From NCBI RefSeq assembly GCF_000576305.1, contig NZ_BAVZ01000007.1, positions 186,001 through 250,000 of the forward strand: a DNA stretch of 64,000 bases. The letters are read 5' to 3'. This DNA is from Paenibacillus pini JCM 16418 (GTDB lineage Bacteria > Bacillota > Bacilli > Paenibacillales > Paenibacillaceae). The position numbers were made by a program, and so were the translations under genes. Numbering within the stretch: position 1 is the stretch's first letter; the number at the start of each line of letters is the position of its first letter. Positions 18,332 to 27,049 of this stretch are shown piece after piece. The notes below the pieces were generated by a model. The model was not told the origin of the DNA and searched no databases. It worked only from the letters and a program-made list of their open reading frames with translations.

Positions 18332-21172
18332 TTGAAGAAAAAAAATAAAATTGTCAAATCGAAGGTGGAAAAATCTCAATCTCTATACTATGTAGATAAT
18401 CCGAACATGCAGGAGCTCAGTTTGATCAAGAAAACCATAAGTCCCTCTGTAGAGAAGAAAAGTACTCAAGCTAATATTAGATCATTTGCCGTAGAAGAGG
18501 ATGAAGTAAATTTAATTACTGAAATTACGGAAGAAAAAAATCAAATATCTGTAGAACGTGAACATATTCCAACAGAGGGGCGAAAGAGTACTGAGGAAAG
18601 CGTTGTAACAGAGGAACAGGTGGTCGCAACGGAACAGGTGGTAGCAGCGGAAATCCCGCTCGCCCAGCAGCTTGCCTCGAAGAAAATGCCAGACCCATCT
18701 AGAGCTTTTATATATACGGATGATCTGAGCGACGGATCTGTCACGAAAGATAAAATTGCACTAAGATCGATTGATTCCGCTAGAATTCAGCCAGGAGCGG
18801 TTGGAAATGAATCGATTGCTGATTATTCAGTAACCCATGTTCATTTAGCCGATGGCTCAGTCATATCTCCAAAGATCGCTCTGGAGTCCGTAAGAGAGGA
18901 ACATATCGTCGATAGTGCCTTAACAGGAAGCAAAATTCGAGATCAGTCTATCGGCGGAGAGAAGATTCGTGACGGTAGTATTACTGTAGCTAAGCTGGCT
19001 GATCAAGTGATTGATGCCTCCAAAATTGCTAATGGATCAATCACTTCCAAACATTTGAGTAACTTGCTGATTACGACTGAATTACTATACGACCAATCCA
19101 TAACGGAAGCCAAAATTGCAGCTTCAAGTATTAAGACACATCATTTAGTCAATGAAGCAGTAGATACGTCTAAACTGGCAGACGGAGCAGTTACAGGCTC
19201 TAAGATTCGCAAAGGTGAAATAACAGGGGATATGCTTCAGGAACGCACCTTGGAGGGCATACATTTTCGCAAGCAATCTTTCACAGCAGATCTTATTGAG
19301 AATGGAATGATTGGGCAGGAGCAGCTTGCAGCTGGCAGTGTAGGGCCGAAGCAATTATCACTTGATGCAGTTAGTACAGGTCATCTGCAGGACGGTGCAG
19401 TCAATTCGCAAATCATCGCGCCACATGCAGTAACAGGCAATCATTTGGCAGATGGAACGCTGCTTGGAAGACATATTGGAACAGGTGAAATTGGAAGCAA
19501 GCATCTTGCTGATCAGAGCGTAAGCTCTAGAGCACTCGCAGAACAATCCATTGGTACGGCTCATATCGTGGAGCAGACGATAACGGCTTCGAAGATAGCT
19601 GACCAAAGTATTTTATCTCAAAAAATCGCCGATGAAGCGGTCCAGTCGCGACACATTGCTAAGGGTGCAATTCATGAGACGCAGATTGCGGCGAATGCTA
19701 TTCTGGCTGCTCATGTCCAGCCGGGTATCATCGCAGGAAATCATATCGCAGAGGATAGCATCCGTGGTAGTCATTTGCAGCAGTCTGTTGTCACTTCCCG
19801 CACAATCGGAAGCCAGGTAGTAGAAGCAGAGCATATTGCGGATGGAGCGATTGGCAGACGTCATGTTCAAGCAAGATCCATTTCTACAGATCAGTTAGAA
19901 AATGATAGTGTGACTACAGAGAAGTTAGCAAGCGATTCGGTTGAAGGTCACATTCTATCGCAAGAGGCGGTTGACAGCGGACACGTCCGCGCTAAAGCGA
20001 TTCAGAACATCCATCTGGCTGATCGAAGCGTTGGGGCTGCTACGATTCAGGATGATGCGATTCATTCCAGACAAATTGCTGCTAACGCGGTGACGACGCA
20101 TCATTTGCAGCAGGATAGTGTGAATTCCGCGATACTCCAGAATGAATCTGTTATTGCACAGAAACTGGCAGCAGCCAGCATACAGTCCGTACATCTGAGT
20201 AATGGTGTGGTATCCCCACAGCATTTGGCAGACCATGCGGTTACATCCCTCAAGCTATCACCGGAGAGTATTGCAACGGATAAAATTCAAGATTCAGCTA
20301 TTACGGCGAGTAAATTGGCACAAGGAAGTGTTACGGCAGAGAAACTAGGTAAAGCTTCCGTTAGCAGCGAGCAATTAACCGAAGGAGCTGTCAATAGTAG
20401 ATCTATAGCCGATGGAGCGATTGAGGGACGGCATTTGGCGGGAGAATCTGTAAGCAGTATCAATGTCCAGCCAGCATCCATTCGTTCGATCCATCTCCAT
20501 GAAAAGAGTATTCTGCAGCGGCATATTGCTCCAGGAGCCATCGGCTTCCGGCAAATGGAATCCAAATCGGTAGGAGAGGCCCATATTCAGCACGGAAGTA
20601 TTCGGCAGGAGCATGTGACCTTTGCGAGTATCTCCGAAGAGGCGCTACAAGATCAAGCTGTTACCTCAGCCAAGCTTGCACCTGAATCTGTGGGCAGTGA
20701 TCATGTACAGCACGGAATTATCCGGCAGCAACATCTGACTTCTGCGAGCATTTCGGAAGATGCACTGCAAGATCAAGCCGTTACCTCATCTAAGCTTGCT
20801 CCTGAATCAGTGGGCAGTGATCATTTGCAGCATGAATCCATTGCTTCCCATCATCTTCAAGTAGGTAGCATTCTAGAGCATCATTTGGCACAAACAGCGC
20901 TCGGATTTCGTCATCTAGCTCCTGAATCAGTGGGTAGTCAGCAGCTACAAGAAGGGATCATTTTAGAGCAGCACCTTACCCCTGAATCGGTATCAGTTCA
21001 AGCCATTCAAGATCGAGCTGTGTCTGGAGATAAAATTTCACTGCATACGATCACGAGTGATCATATACAGCCTAAATCCATAGGTACATCCCATGTGCAG
21101 GAGAAGAGTATCCAACCTTGGCATCTAGCTCAGGTGCTGTGGAATTCAGTCACTTGGCCGCCGAATCTGTAG
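18332..21172 (+). CDS. Giant decapeptide-repeat fibre-like protein, 5' part (frame broken near 21130)
   Basis: This is the first part of what was probably one protein of about 1,670 residues. Residues 1-135 are charged and poorly conserved (Lys-rich start, then Glu/Val-rich). From 18737 the chain is nothing but ten-residue units of the form [SA]-[VI]-x-x-x-x-[LI]-x-x-[GEDQ]. Units 1-80 lie in this frame, which then runs off into PWHLAQVLW and stops at 21172. Adding one T after 21130 restores PWHLASGAVEF and continues into the next frame. AAGGAGG (18315-18321) is ten bases before the TTG at 18332; the GTG at 18323 is too close to it. The likely role is a surface filament of the spore and an acceptor for the neighbouring glycosyltransferases (inference). 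No named family is recognised with certainty. Confidence 0.75.
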   Translation: MKKKNKIVKSKVEKSQSLYYVDNPNMQELSLIKKTISPSVEKKSTQANIRSFAVEEDEVNLITEITEEKNQISVEREHIPTEGRKSTEESVVTEEQVVATEQVVAAEIPLAQQLASKKMPDPSRAFIYTDDLSDGSVTKDKIALRSIDSARIQPGAVGNESIADYSVTHVHLADGSVISPKIALESVREEHIVDSALTGSKIRDQSIGGEKIRDGSITVAKLADQVIDASKIANGSITSKHLSNLLITTELLYDQSITEAKIAASSIKTHHLVNEAVDTSKLADGAVTGSKIRKGEITGDMLQERTLEGIHFRKQSFTADLIENGMIGQEQLAAGSVGPKQLSLDAVSTGHLQDGAVNSQIIAPHAVTGNHLADGTLLGRHIGTGEIGSKHLADQSVSSRALAEQSIGTAHIVEQTITASKIADQSILSQKIADEAVQSRHIAKGAIHETQIAANAILAAHVQPGIIAGNHIAEDSIRGSHLQQSVVTSRTIGSQVVEAEHIADGAIGRRHVQARSISTDQLENDSVTTEKLASDSVEGHILSQEAVDSGHVRAKAIQNIHLADRSVGAATIQDDAIHSRQIAANAVTTHHLQQDSVNSAILQNESVIAQKLAAASIQSVHLSNGVVSPQHLADHAVTSLKLSPESIATDKIQDSAITASKLAQGSVTAEKLGKASVSSEQLTEGAVNSRSIADGAIEGRHLAGESVSSINVQPASIRSIHLHEKSILQRHIAPGAIGFRQMESKSVGEAHIQHGSIRQEHVTFASISEEALQDQAVTSAKLAPESVGSDHVQHGIIRQQHLTSASISEDALQDQAVTSSKLAPESVGSDHLQHESIASHHLQVGSILEHHLAQTALGFRHLAPESVGSQQLQEGIILEQHLTPESVSVQAIQDRAVSGDKISLHTITSDHIQPKSIGTSHVQEKSIQPWHLAQVLWNSVTWPPNL

Positions 21173-22695
21173 GTGAAGAACAACTGCAGCCGGGGATTAT
21201 TAGGGAAAGGCATATGAGTATCGCTTCCATTCATCAAGAAGCTTTGCAGAATGGTGCGGTAACTCAGGCTAAGATTGCGACTGGAGCTGTGGATAGTAAC
21301 CATATTCAGCCAGAAGCAATCCGAGATGTGCATCTTCAGATAGAGAGTGTGAAGGATTGTCATATCAGCCCAGCTGCCGTAAGCTCGAAGCACGTGCAGA
21401 ATGCGGCGATTGATGGACGTCATCTGGCAGACCAAGCGGTGACGTCACAACATTTGGCAGACCACGTGGTTACATCCCTCAAGCTATCACCGGAGAGTAT
21501 TGCAACGGATAAAATTCAAGATTCAGCTATTACGGCGAGTAAATTGGCACAAGGAAGTGTTACGGCAGAGAAACTAGGTAAAGCTTCCGTTAGCAACGAA
21601 CAGTTAACAGATGGAGCTGTAAATAGTAGGTCCATAGCTAATGGAGTGGTTGAGGGACGGCACTTGGCAGAAGAATCTATAGGGAGTATTCATGTTCAAC
21701 CTGCTTCGATTCGTTCAATTCATTTGCATGAAAAAAGCGTTCTGCAGCGGCATCTAGCCCCAGGAGCTATTGGCTTCCGTCAAATGGGGGCTGAATCTGT
21801 AGGTGAAGCTCATATTCAGCCAGGAAGTATTCATCAGCAACATTTGACTTCTGCGAGTATCGCCGAAGAGGCGCTACAAGATCAATCGGTTACCGCAGCT
21901 AAGCTTGCTTCTAAATCTGTAGGTGAGGCCCATATTCAGCCAGGGAGTATTATAGAGCAACATCTGACTTCTGCGAGTATTTCGGAAGATGCACTGCAGG
22001 ATCAATCGGTTACCACAGCTAAGCTTGCTCCAGAATCCGTAGGCAGTGATCATTTGCAGCATGAATCCATTGCCTCCCATCATCTTCAATCAGGGAGCAT
22101 ACTAGAGCATCATTTGGCACAAACGTCGCTCGGATTCCGTCATTTAGCTCCTGAATCCGTAGGCAGCCAGCAGCTTCAAACAAGTATTATCAAAGAACAG
22201 CATTTGACCCCTGAATCAGTGTCTGCTCAATCCATTCAAGATCGAGCTGTGACTGGTGATAAAATTTCATTGAATGCGATCACGAGCGAACATCTACAGT
22301 CTGAAACCGTTGGAGCTTCACATGTGCAGGAGAAGAGTATCCAACCATGGCATATCGCATCTGGAGCTGTAGAATTTCGTCATTTAGCTCCCGAATCCGT
22401 AGGCGAGGAACAAATTCAGCTGGGCATTATTAATGAAAGGCATCTCAGCATCTCTTCGATTCATCAAGAAGCCTTGCAGAATGGTGCGGTAACTCAGGAG
22501 AAGATTGCTCCTGGAGCTGTAGGAAGTATTCATATCCAGCCAGAAGCCATTCGCGCTCTCCATCTTCAGACAGATAGTGTGAAGGATTGGCATATCAGTC
22601 CATCAGCGGTAAGCACAAATCATGTTCAGGATGCAGCCATTGAAGGACGTCATCTGGCTAATAAGACGGTAACGCCGCAGCATTTATCATTTACG
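18737..22695 (+). repeat. 132 tandem ten-residue (30-bp) coding repeats
   Basis: Reading both frames across the one-base break, 132 consecutive decapeptide units fit this interval exactly (132 x 30 minus the one missing base). Position 2 is Val/Ile and position 7 Leu/Ile/Val in nearly every unit, position 1 is usually Ser or Ala, and position 10 is often Gly, Glu or Asp. No unit is longer or shorter than ten residues. Hydrophobics five residues apart point to a solenoid or a trimeric beta-fibre. Confidence 0.88.
20237..22695 (+). repeat. Tandem duplication of a 41-unit (1.23 kb) block inside the decapeptide array
   Basis: Units 51-91 (20237-21465) correspond one to one with units 92-132 (21466-22695). 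The first 130 or so bases of each copy are almost identical. The offset is 1,229 bp, that is 41 x 30 minus the missing base. Confidence 0.85.
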
Positions 22696-23337
22696 CCTGT
22701 ACAGAGCGTAACAGGTAATCCTGCGCTTCAGCAATTTGGCATGACTTCATTTGGCTTTAATGGAGGAGAGACACGGATAGAGGTGGTTGTTACGCTGGAT
22801 ACCCCTTATCCTAGCATCCACTACGTCATTGTTGCGATGTGTAACCATCCTGATTTCTATGTGGTTCTAAAAACACAGCGTAAGGATTCGGCTAGTCTCG
22901 AAGTTATTCGAAGGGAAGGGGGAACAGAGTCATTTGGATTTCTTTCATGGATCGCTCTTGGCTCTGCACCTTCTGAATCATCGCATCGTACGGCGCTACC
23001 TAACGATGCTGCACACGTTAATAGTGAAGTGATATCGGATGAAATTGATGGATGGAATGAAAAAGAGAATTCCCATGAAGTCGATGAATTAGTAAAATTA
23101 GATGAAGTAAAACAGGTAGATGAAGTAAAAGAGGTAGATGAAGTAAAAGAGGTTGATGAAGTAAAAGAGGTTGATGAAGTAAAAGAGGTAGATGAAGTAA
23201 AAGAGGTAGATGAAATAAAGGAAGTAAAGGAAGTGAAATTGACATCGGTGAATGAACAGAAATCTCGTGGAACGTCTAAATCGAACAGACTCTCTAAAGG
23301 AGTTCGAACCGTTAGAGATGCGGGTCGGCGCAAATAA
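21118..23337 (+). CDS. Giant decapeptide-repeat fibre-like protein, 3' part with C-terminal beta domain and acidic tail
   Basis: This frame continues the repeat protein after the break near 21130 and carries units 81-132. After the array comes a compact beta-rich domain of about 95 residues (22696 to about 22980). It contains RIEVVVTLDTPYP, then HPDFYVVL and finally FGFLSWIALG. The W-I-A-x-G ending recalls H-type lectin and phage-fibre tip domains (inference). Next comes a low-complexity linker, seven copies of a six-residue DEVKEV-type unit, and a basic SKGVRTVRDAGRRK tail. No ribosome binding site precedes this frame, which supports its being part of the upstream gene. A terminator follows. 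Confidence 0.75.
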   Translation: MASSSGAVEFSHLAAESVGEEQLQPGIIRERHMSIASIHQEALQNGAVTQAKIATGAVDSNHIQPEAIRDVHLQIESVKDCHISPAAVSSKHVQNAAIDGRHLADQAVTSQHLADHVVTSLKLSPESIATDKIQDSAITASKLAQGSVTAEKLGKASVSNEQLTDGAVNSRSIANGVVEGRHLAEESIGSIHVQPASIRSIHLHEKSVLQRHLAPGAIGFRQMGAESVGEAHIQPGSIHQQHLTSASIAEEALQDQSVTAAKLASKSVGEAHIQPGSIIEQHLTSASISEDALQDQSVTTAKLAPESVGSDHLQHESIASHHLQSGSILEHHLAQTSLGFRHLAPESVGSQQLQTSIIKEQHLTPESVSAQSIQDRAVTGDKISLNAITSEHLQSETVGASHVQEKSIQPWHIASGAVEFRHLAPESVGEEQIQLGIINERHLSISSIHQEALQNGAVTQEKIAPGAVGSIHIQPEAIRALHLQTDSVKDWHISPSAVSTNHVQDAAIEGRHLANKTVTPQHLSFTPVQSVTGNPALQQFGMTSFGFNGGETRIEVVVTLDTPYPSIHYVIVAMCNHPDFYVVLKTQRKDSASLEVIRREGGTESFGFLSWIALGSAPSESSHRTALPNDAAHVNSEVISDEIDGWNEKENSHEVDELVKLDEVKQVDEVKEVDEVKEVDEVKEVDEVKEVDEVKEVDEIKEVKEVKLTSVNEQKSRGTSKSNRLSKGVRTVRDAGRRK
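23101..23226 (+). repeat. 18-bp tandem repeats coding DEVKEV units
   Basis: Seven head-to-tail 18-bp units (GATGAAGTAAAAGAGGTA and variants) encode alternating acidic and basic residues, Asp-Glu-Val-Lys-Glu-Val, near the C terminus of the fibre-like protein. Confidence 0.9.
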
Positions 23338-23353
23338 TTGAAATGAAGAGATA

Positions 23354-23387
23354 AGAGGCGTGGGTGATACTCCCACGTCTCTTTATT
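23354..23387 (+). terminator. Terminator after the decapeptide-repeat gene
   Basis: AGAGGCGTGGG pairs with TCCCACGTCTCT around a six-base loop (one G-T pair) and is followed by a short T-rich tract. Confidence 0.65.
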
Positions 23388-23454
23388 ATGCGTACATGAT
23401 CACGGGAGCAAGCTGATCATGATTTTATCCGTTAGTTCAGGCACAAACGCCGTT

Positions 23455-23482
23455 ACCTGGTTCTTATGGGCAGCATAAAATG
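23455..23482 (+). promoter_or_regulatory. Sigma-K-like promoter for the glycosyltransferase operon
   Basis: AC (23455-23456), a 17-bp spacer, CATAAAATG (23474-23482), 42 bp before the first ATG. The spacing is the same as at 18267, and the site lies directly after a terminator, so a new transcript must start near here. Confidence 0.55.
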
Positions 23483-23523
23483 CAATAGAATGACAGATTT
23501 ACATCAGGGAGGTTCATGTCCTC

Positions 23524-24351
23524 ATGTCGAGACCGATTCTACGCAGGTCCCGTTCACATGTCCGATCTAAAATGAAGAAGCGCAAAGTTCCTACCGTGCA
23601 AGTAACTGTTAATTCAACGGAGCCTGTTGTGTCTATCATTATCCCTGCAATGAATGAGGAGCGAACAATAGCGGATGTCATCAAGCAAGCTCGTCTTGTT
23701 CATTCAGAGCAGGAGGTTATCGTGGTGGCGAATGGATGTACGGACCGGACTGCGACTATTGCTGCTTCAATGGGAGCGACTGTCATATGGCATGAACAGG
23801 CGTTAGGACATGATGTGGGTAGAACTGTGGGTACTCAGGCTGCTAAGGGGAGTGTTCTACTATATCTTGATGGTGATATGCGTATAGCCGCTAAGCATTT
23901 GCGCCCATTCGTAAATGCGGTGTTATCGGGAACCGATGTGGCATTGAACCGATATAGTGGGCCCGTTCAACAGACGAAAGCTCATCCCGTCGTGTTAGCT
24001 AAGCATGTCCTTAACACCATGCTTGCCCGAAGTGATTTAAAGGGCGCATCCATGACAGCTGTCCCACATGCGCTCAGCCGCCATGCGGTAGATACATTAG
24101 GTGCAGAATGTTTATCTGTCCCTCCTGTAGCTTTAGCAAAGGCAACGACATCTGGACTTATCATTGAAACCGTACATGAGGTGTCGGTAGGTCGTATGAA
24201 TCGAAAGAGGCGAAAGCTGGGTGAGATAGATCCTCTTCAGCCTTTAGTCATACAGGATCATCTACAGGCGCTACAATGGGTAATTTCGCAAAATGGGCCC
24301 CGATGTGGGTATACGGATTTAGGGCGGCAACGAAATCGGGTAGGAAGGTGA
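23524..24351 (+). CDS. Glycosyltransferase family 2 with basic N-terminal tail
   Basis: This 275-residue GT-A enzyme starts with an Arg/Lys-rich tail (residues 1-22, MSRPILRRSRSHVRSK), followed by the GT2 core VSIIIPAMNEERTIADVI, IVVANGCTDRT and a DGDM metal-binding motif. It shares LGHDVGR and the TAVPHALS block with the second gene downstream (24698), so the two are paralogs. It begins the operon after the sigma-K-like promoter, with AGGGAGG 11 bases before ATG. The DGD motif and fold indicate a working transferase; donor and acceptor are unknown. Confidence 0.82.
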   Translation: MSRPILRRSRSHVRSKMKKRKVPTVQVTVNSTEPVVSIIIPAMNEERTIADVIKQARLVHSEQEVIVVANGCTDRTATIAASMGATVIWHEQALGHDVGRTVGTQAAKGSVLLYLDGDMRIAAKHLRPFVNAVLSGTDVALNRYSGPVQQTKAHPVVLAKHVLNTMLARSDLKGASMTAVPHALSRHAVDTLGAECLSVPPVALAKATTSGLIIETVHEVSVGRMNRKRRKLGEIDPLQPLVIQDHLQALQWVISQNGPRCGYTDLGRQRNRVGR

Positions 24352-24356
24352 AGCAG

Positions 24357-24701
24357 GTGAAACATAAAGCTGCTGGAACTCCAGGCAGGCTAAGGTCGTC
24401 TGATTCTAGTAGCCCAAGAAGAAGGGCTACGGGCAAACTTCTCTCCACCAAAAAGAAAAGTGTACCAAGTAGAACGTCTTCAGCCCTGCGCAAGTCAACC
24501 TCCTCCCGAAAGCGAAAATCTAGTATCCAATCGTCGTGGATGCGGCATGCCCTGAAAGCAGGAGTTAGAGACGGCATATTAAGTAAAAAAAATGGTGCTG
24601 AGCAGCATCGAGCGGCACTACATTTGAATCATAACATGCAGCATTCCTTTATGGAGTGGTGTTCCTCAAGTTTAGATATGCGGCCTGATTATGCCACATG
24701 A
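24357..24701 (+). CDS. Ser/Lys/Arg-rich basic protein, possibly the detached N-terminal tail of the next glycosyltransferase
   Basis: This 114-residue frame is strongly basic and low-complexity up to about residue 60 (RRRATGKLLSTKKKS and SALRKSTSSRKRK are typical), then more ordered. It starts at GTG 24357, eight bases after AGGAAGG, just past the preceding stop. Its stop overlaps the next ATG in an ATGA, which could mean translational coupling. However, no ribosome binding site is seen for the next gene, and one added base between 24689 and 24698 would fuse the two into one transferase with a long basic tail, like others in this cluster. No family is recognised. Confidence 0.5.
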   Translation: MKHKAAGTPGRLRSSDSSSPRRRATGKLLSTKKKSVPSRTSSALRKSTSSRKRKSSIQSSWMRHALKAGVRDGILSKKNGAEQHRAALHLNHNMQHSFMEWCSSSLDMRPDYAT

Positions 24702-25522
24702 TGGAGTTGTCATCTGCGTATGTAAGAGGGTATAGCCTCGGTTCAGGGGAGAAGGAATCTTTTTTTCCATTATTATTACATGTTTCGGCATCCGCAGTAG
24801 TCAGTGCATCTAATGAAGCAGATCGTCTGGATCAAGTCCTTAACGAGCTAGAGCGTCTTCCGCTACAGGAACTGATCGTTGTGCTCAACGGTTGCGACGA
24901 TAACAGCTATTCGATTACCCGCAAGCACCCACAGGTAACAATCGTTCATTATGATGAACGATTGGGACATGATGTTGGGCGAAGCATTGGTGCTGGGATG
25001 GCTAGAGGAGACATCATTTTGTTCACGGACGGAGATATTCCCATTCCCGCTGAACAGCTGGCAGCATTTATGTATGCAGTGGATGGAGGATGTGATGTGG
25101 CTCTAAATGACATCAATCCATTTCTTCCATTGTTCGTGCATCAGGACGATGTGACGCGCTGCAAAAGTTTTCTGAACATGGCGCTTGGACGGAGCGATTT
25201 AGGAGCGAGTTCACTGACAGCTGTACCTCATGCTCTATCCGCAGGTGTGCTCGCAACCATAGGTAAGGAGGCGCTGATGATTCCACCTAAAGCGCAAGCT
25301 TTAGCAATTACGGGAGGTTTCCATGTCGCTCAGGTGGATACTGTGAATGTATTTGTGAGTAATCGGCTTCGTACTGGCAATATGGGCCAAGGAAATCCAG
25401 TTGCTCATATGATCATTGGAGATCATGTGGAAGCATTACAGACGGTTATGGGGCTAATTAAAGATGCACGCTCGCCCGTTCCATTGTCCCGCAAAGATGT
25501 TGCCATGCGGAGGAATGCCTAA
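24698..25522 (+). CDS. Glycosyltransferase family 2 (paralog of the enzyme at 23524)
   Basis: This 274-residue GT-A protein has a short N-terminal extension (SAYVRGYSLGSGEKES), then SASAVVSASNEADRLDQVL, IVVLNGCDDN, LGHDVGRSIGAG and TDGDIPIPAEQL, with DGD as metal-binding motif. It matches the enzyme at 23524 in order and spacing, including RSDLGASSLTAVPHALS. The active-site features are intact. It overlaps the upstream basic ORF by four bases (ATGA), and the next transferase starts right at its stop. Confidence 0.8.
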   Translation: MMELSSAYVRGYSLGSGEKESFFPLLLHVSASAVVSASNEADRLDQVLNELERLPLQELIVVLNGCDDNSYSITRKHPQVTIVHYDERLGHDVGRSIGAGMARGDIILFTDGDIPIPAEQLAAFMYAVDGGCDVALNDINPFLPLFVHQDDVTRCKSFLNMALGRSDLGASSLTAVPHALSAGVLATIGKEALMIPPKAQALAITGGFHVAQVDTVNVFVSNRLRTGNMGQGNPVAHMIIGDHVEALQTVMGLIKDARSPVPLSRKDVAMRRNA

Positions 25523-26281
25523 ATGAACAGTGATATAAATTTAACGAGTATTATCATTCCGACTTATAATGGTCTGCATTTACTTAAGACCTGCATCGAA
25601 TCCATTCGTACGTATACGTCAGAGCCCTACGAAATTATTGTCGTTGATAATGCATCTACGGATGGAACGAGTCAGTATTGCATTCGTGAGAAGATTACTT
25701 TTGTTTCATTGCCTGTAAATATGGGCTTTCCCAAGGCCTGCAATCTCGGACTAGCAGCCGCTTCGGGAAACCGACTTCTATTGCTGAATAATGATGTGAC
25801 CGTCACAGCCAACTGGTTACGAAATATGACCATTGCCCTTTACAGTGCTGCTGATATTGGTCTTGTTGGCCCGGTCACGAATGAAGCCAGTGGGATTCAG
25901 AAAGTGGAAATTGAATTTCAGAATAAGGCAGAATTCCAACAGCAGGCCGCAGTTAATAATGTGTCAGACCCTTCCCGCTGGCGTGAAGTTAAACGAGTGA
26001 TTGGTATGTGCCTACTTTTCACAAGGGACATGATGAGAAATGTAGGTGTATTGGACGAGGCTTTTTCACCAGGTCATTATGAAGATGATGATTACTGTTA
26101 CCGAATTAGAGCTGCAGGTTATCGCCTTATCGTGTGTGCAGATGTACTTGTTCATCATGAGGGGAGCGCGAGTTTTAAGAAGCATTCTACGGAGGATATT
26201 AGTGAATTAATCGATCGGAATTACCGATTGTTTATCCATAAATGGCAAGTCAATCCCCATCAATTTATTGAAGAGATGTAA
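25523..26281 (+). CDS. Glycosyltransferase family 2 (rhamnosyltransferase-like)
   Basis: This 252-residue GT2 enzyme has TSIIIPTYNGLHLLKTCIES, IIVVDNASTDGT and LLLLNNDVTVTANWL (the NND metal-binding motif). Further on come GPVTNEASG and the C-terminal GHYEDDDYCYRIRAAGY, containing the ED catalytic-base region. The order is that of WbbL/GT2_RfbF-type rhamnosyltransferases, though the sugar is only a guess. The start ATG directly abuts the previous stop (TAAATG), with CGGAGGAA upstream. It is paralogous to the core of the gene at 28193. Confidence 0.86.
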   Translation: MNSDINLTSIIIPTYNGLHLLKTCIESIRTYTSEPYEIIVVDNASTDGTSQYCIREKITFVSLPVNMGFPKACNLGLAAASGNRLLLLNNDVTVTANWLRNMTIALYSAADIGLVGPVTNEASGIQKVEIEFQNKAEFQQQAAVNNVSDPSRWREVKRVIGMCLLFTRDMMRNVGVLDEAFSPGHYEDDDYCYRIRAAGYRLIVCADVLVHHEGSASFKKHSTEDISELIDRNYRLFIHKWQVNPHQFIEEM

Positions 26282-26317
26282 GAGATGTAACGATACACCA
26301 GAAGGAGGAGGACTACA

Positions 26318-27049
26318 GTGAAAGGTATCATTTTGGCTGGTGGGACGGGATCAAGGTTGTATCCCCTGACCCGGATGGTTAATAAGCATCTACTTCCTGT
26401 CGGAAGGTATCCTATGATTATCTATGGTATTGATCGACTGCGGCAGGCGGGGATTACGGATATTCTTATTGTAATGGGTAAGCAGTCGGCTGGATTGTTT
26501 ATCGATTTATTAGGAAGCGGTAAAGAGTGGGAAGTGCATTTAACCTATCGTATTCAAGAAGAAGCAGGAGGCATTGCCGAAGCGCTCGAACTTGCAAGGA
26601 GCTTCGTGGACGAGAAAGAGAGGTTTGTAGTTCTGTTAGGAGATAACCTATTTGTAGATAATTTAAAACCATTTGTCGATAGTTACATGAGGCAATCAGA
26701 TGGAACGGCTAAAATATTACTAAAACATGTGAATGATGCTAGGCGTTACGGCGTCGCAGTTTTTGATCCGAATCACCCAGAATTAATTAGCCGGATTGAA
26801 GAGAAACCCTCCGTTCCACTTTCCTCATATTGTGTGACGGGAATTTATATGTACGATACTTCCGTATTTGATATTATTTCGCAAATTGCTCCGTCCGCCC
26901 GGGGCGAGCTCGAAATTACGGATGTGAATAATGTTTATGCCCATCGCGGCCATCTTGAATACGATATGCTGAAATATTGGTGGAGTGATGCGGGGACTTT
27001 TGAATCATTACAGGAAGCTGGCCGTAAATTGAAAGGAAGACAACCATGA
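26318..27049 (+). CDS. Sugar-1-phosphate nucleotidyltransferase (RmlA-like)
   Basis: This 243-residue enzyme has the nucleotidyltransferase signature GIILAGGTGSRLYPLTRMVNK (residues 3-23), then LLPVGRYPMI, GDNLFVD and RIEEKP, as in glucose-1-phosphate thymidylyltransferases. It would activate a hexose-1-phosphate as an NDP-sugar for the transferases around it. No rmlB/C/D partners lie in the window, so it may feed another pathway or use them from elsewhere. GTG start with GGAGGAGG upstream. Its stop overlaps the next start (ATGA). Confidence 0.86.
   Translation: MKGIILAGGTGSRLYPLTRMVNKHLLPVGRYPMIIYGIDRLRQAGITDILIVMGKQSAGLFIDLLGSGKEWEVHLTYRIQEEAGGIAEALELARSFVDEKERFVVLLGDNLFVDNLKPFVDSYMRQSDGTAKILLKHVNDARRYGVAVFDPNHPELISRIEEKPSVPLSSYCVTGIYMYDTSVFDIISQIAPSARGELEITDVNNVYAHRGHLEYDMLKYWWSDAGTFESLQEAGRKLKGRQP

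Noticed and set aside
19145..20614. Several 60-95-codon minus-strand frames inside the repeat gene
   Set aside because: Antisense shadows of the repeat units; their composition follows the plus-strand codons and none has a ribosome binding site.
18737..22695. Regular 30-bp periodicity that could be taken for a CRISPR array
   Set aside because: The period is fully explained by coding decapeptides; units differ at every place except the hydrophobic codons, and there are no identical repeats with unique spacers.
22857..23333. A 158-codon minus-strand frame with Ser/Thr/Phe repeats
   Set aside because: It is the antisense shadow of the DEVKEV repeats and C-terminal domain; it has no ribosome binding site.
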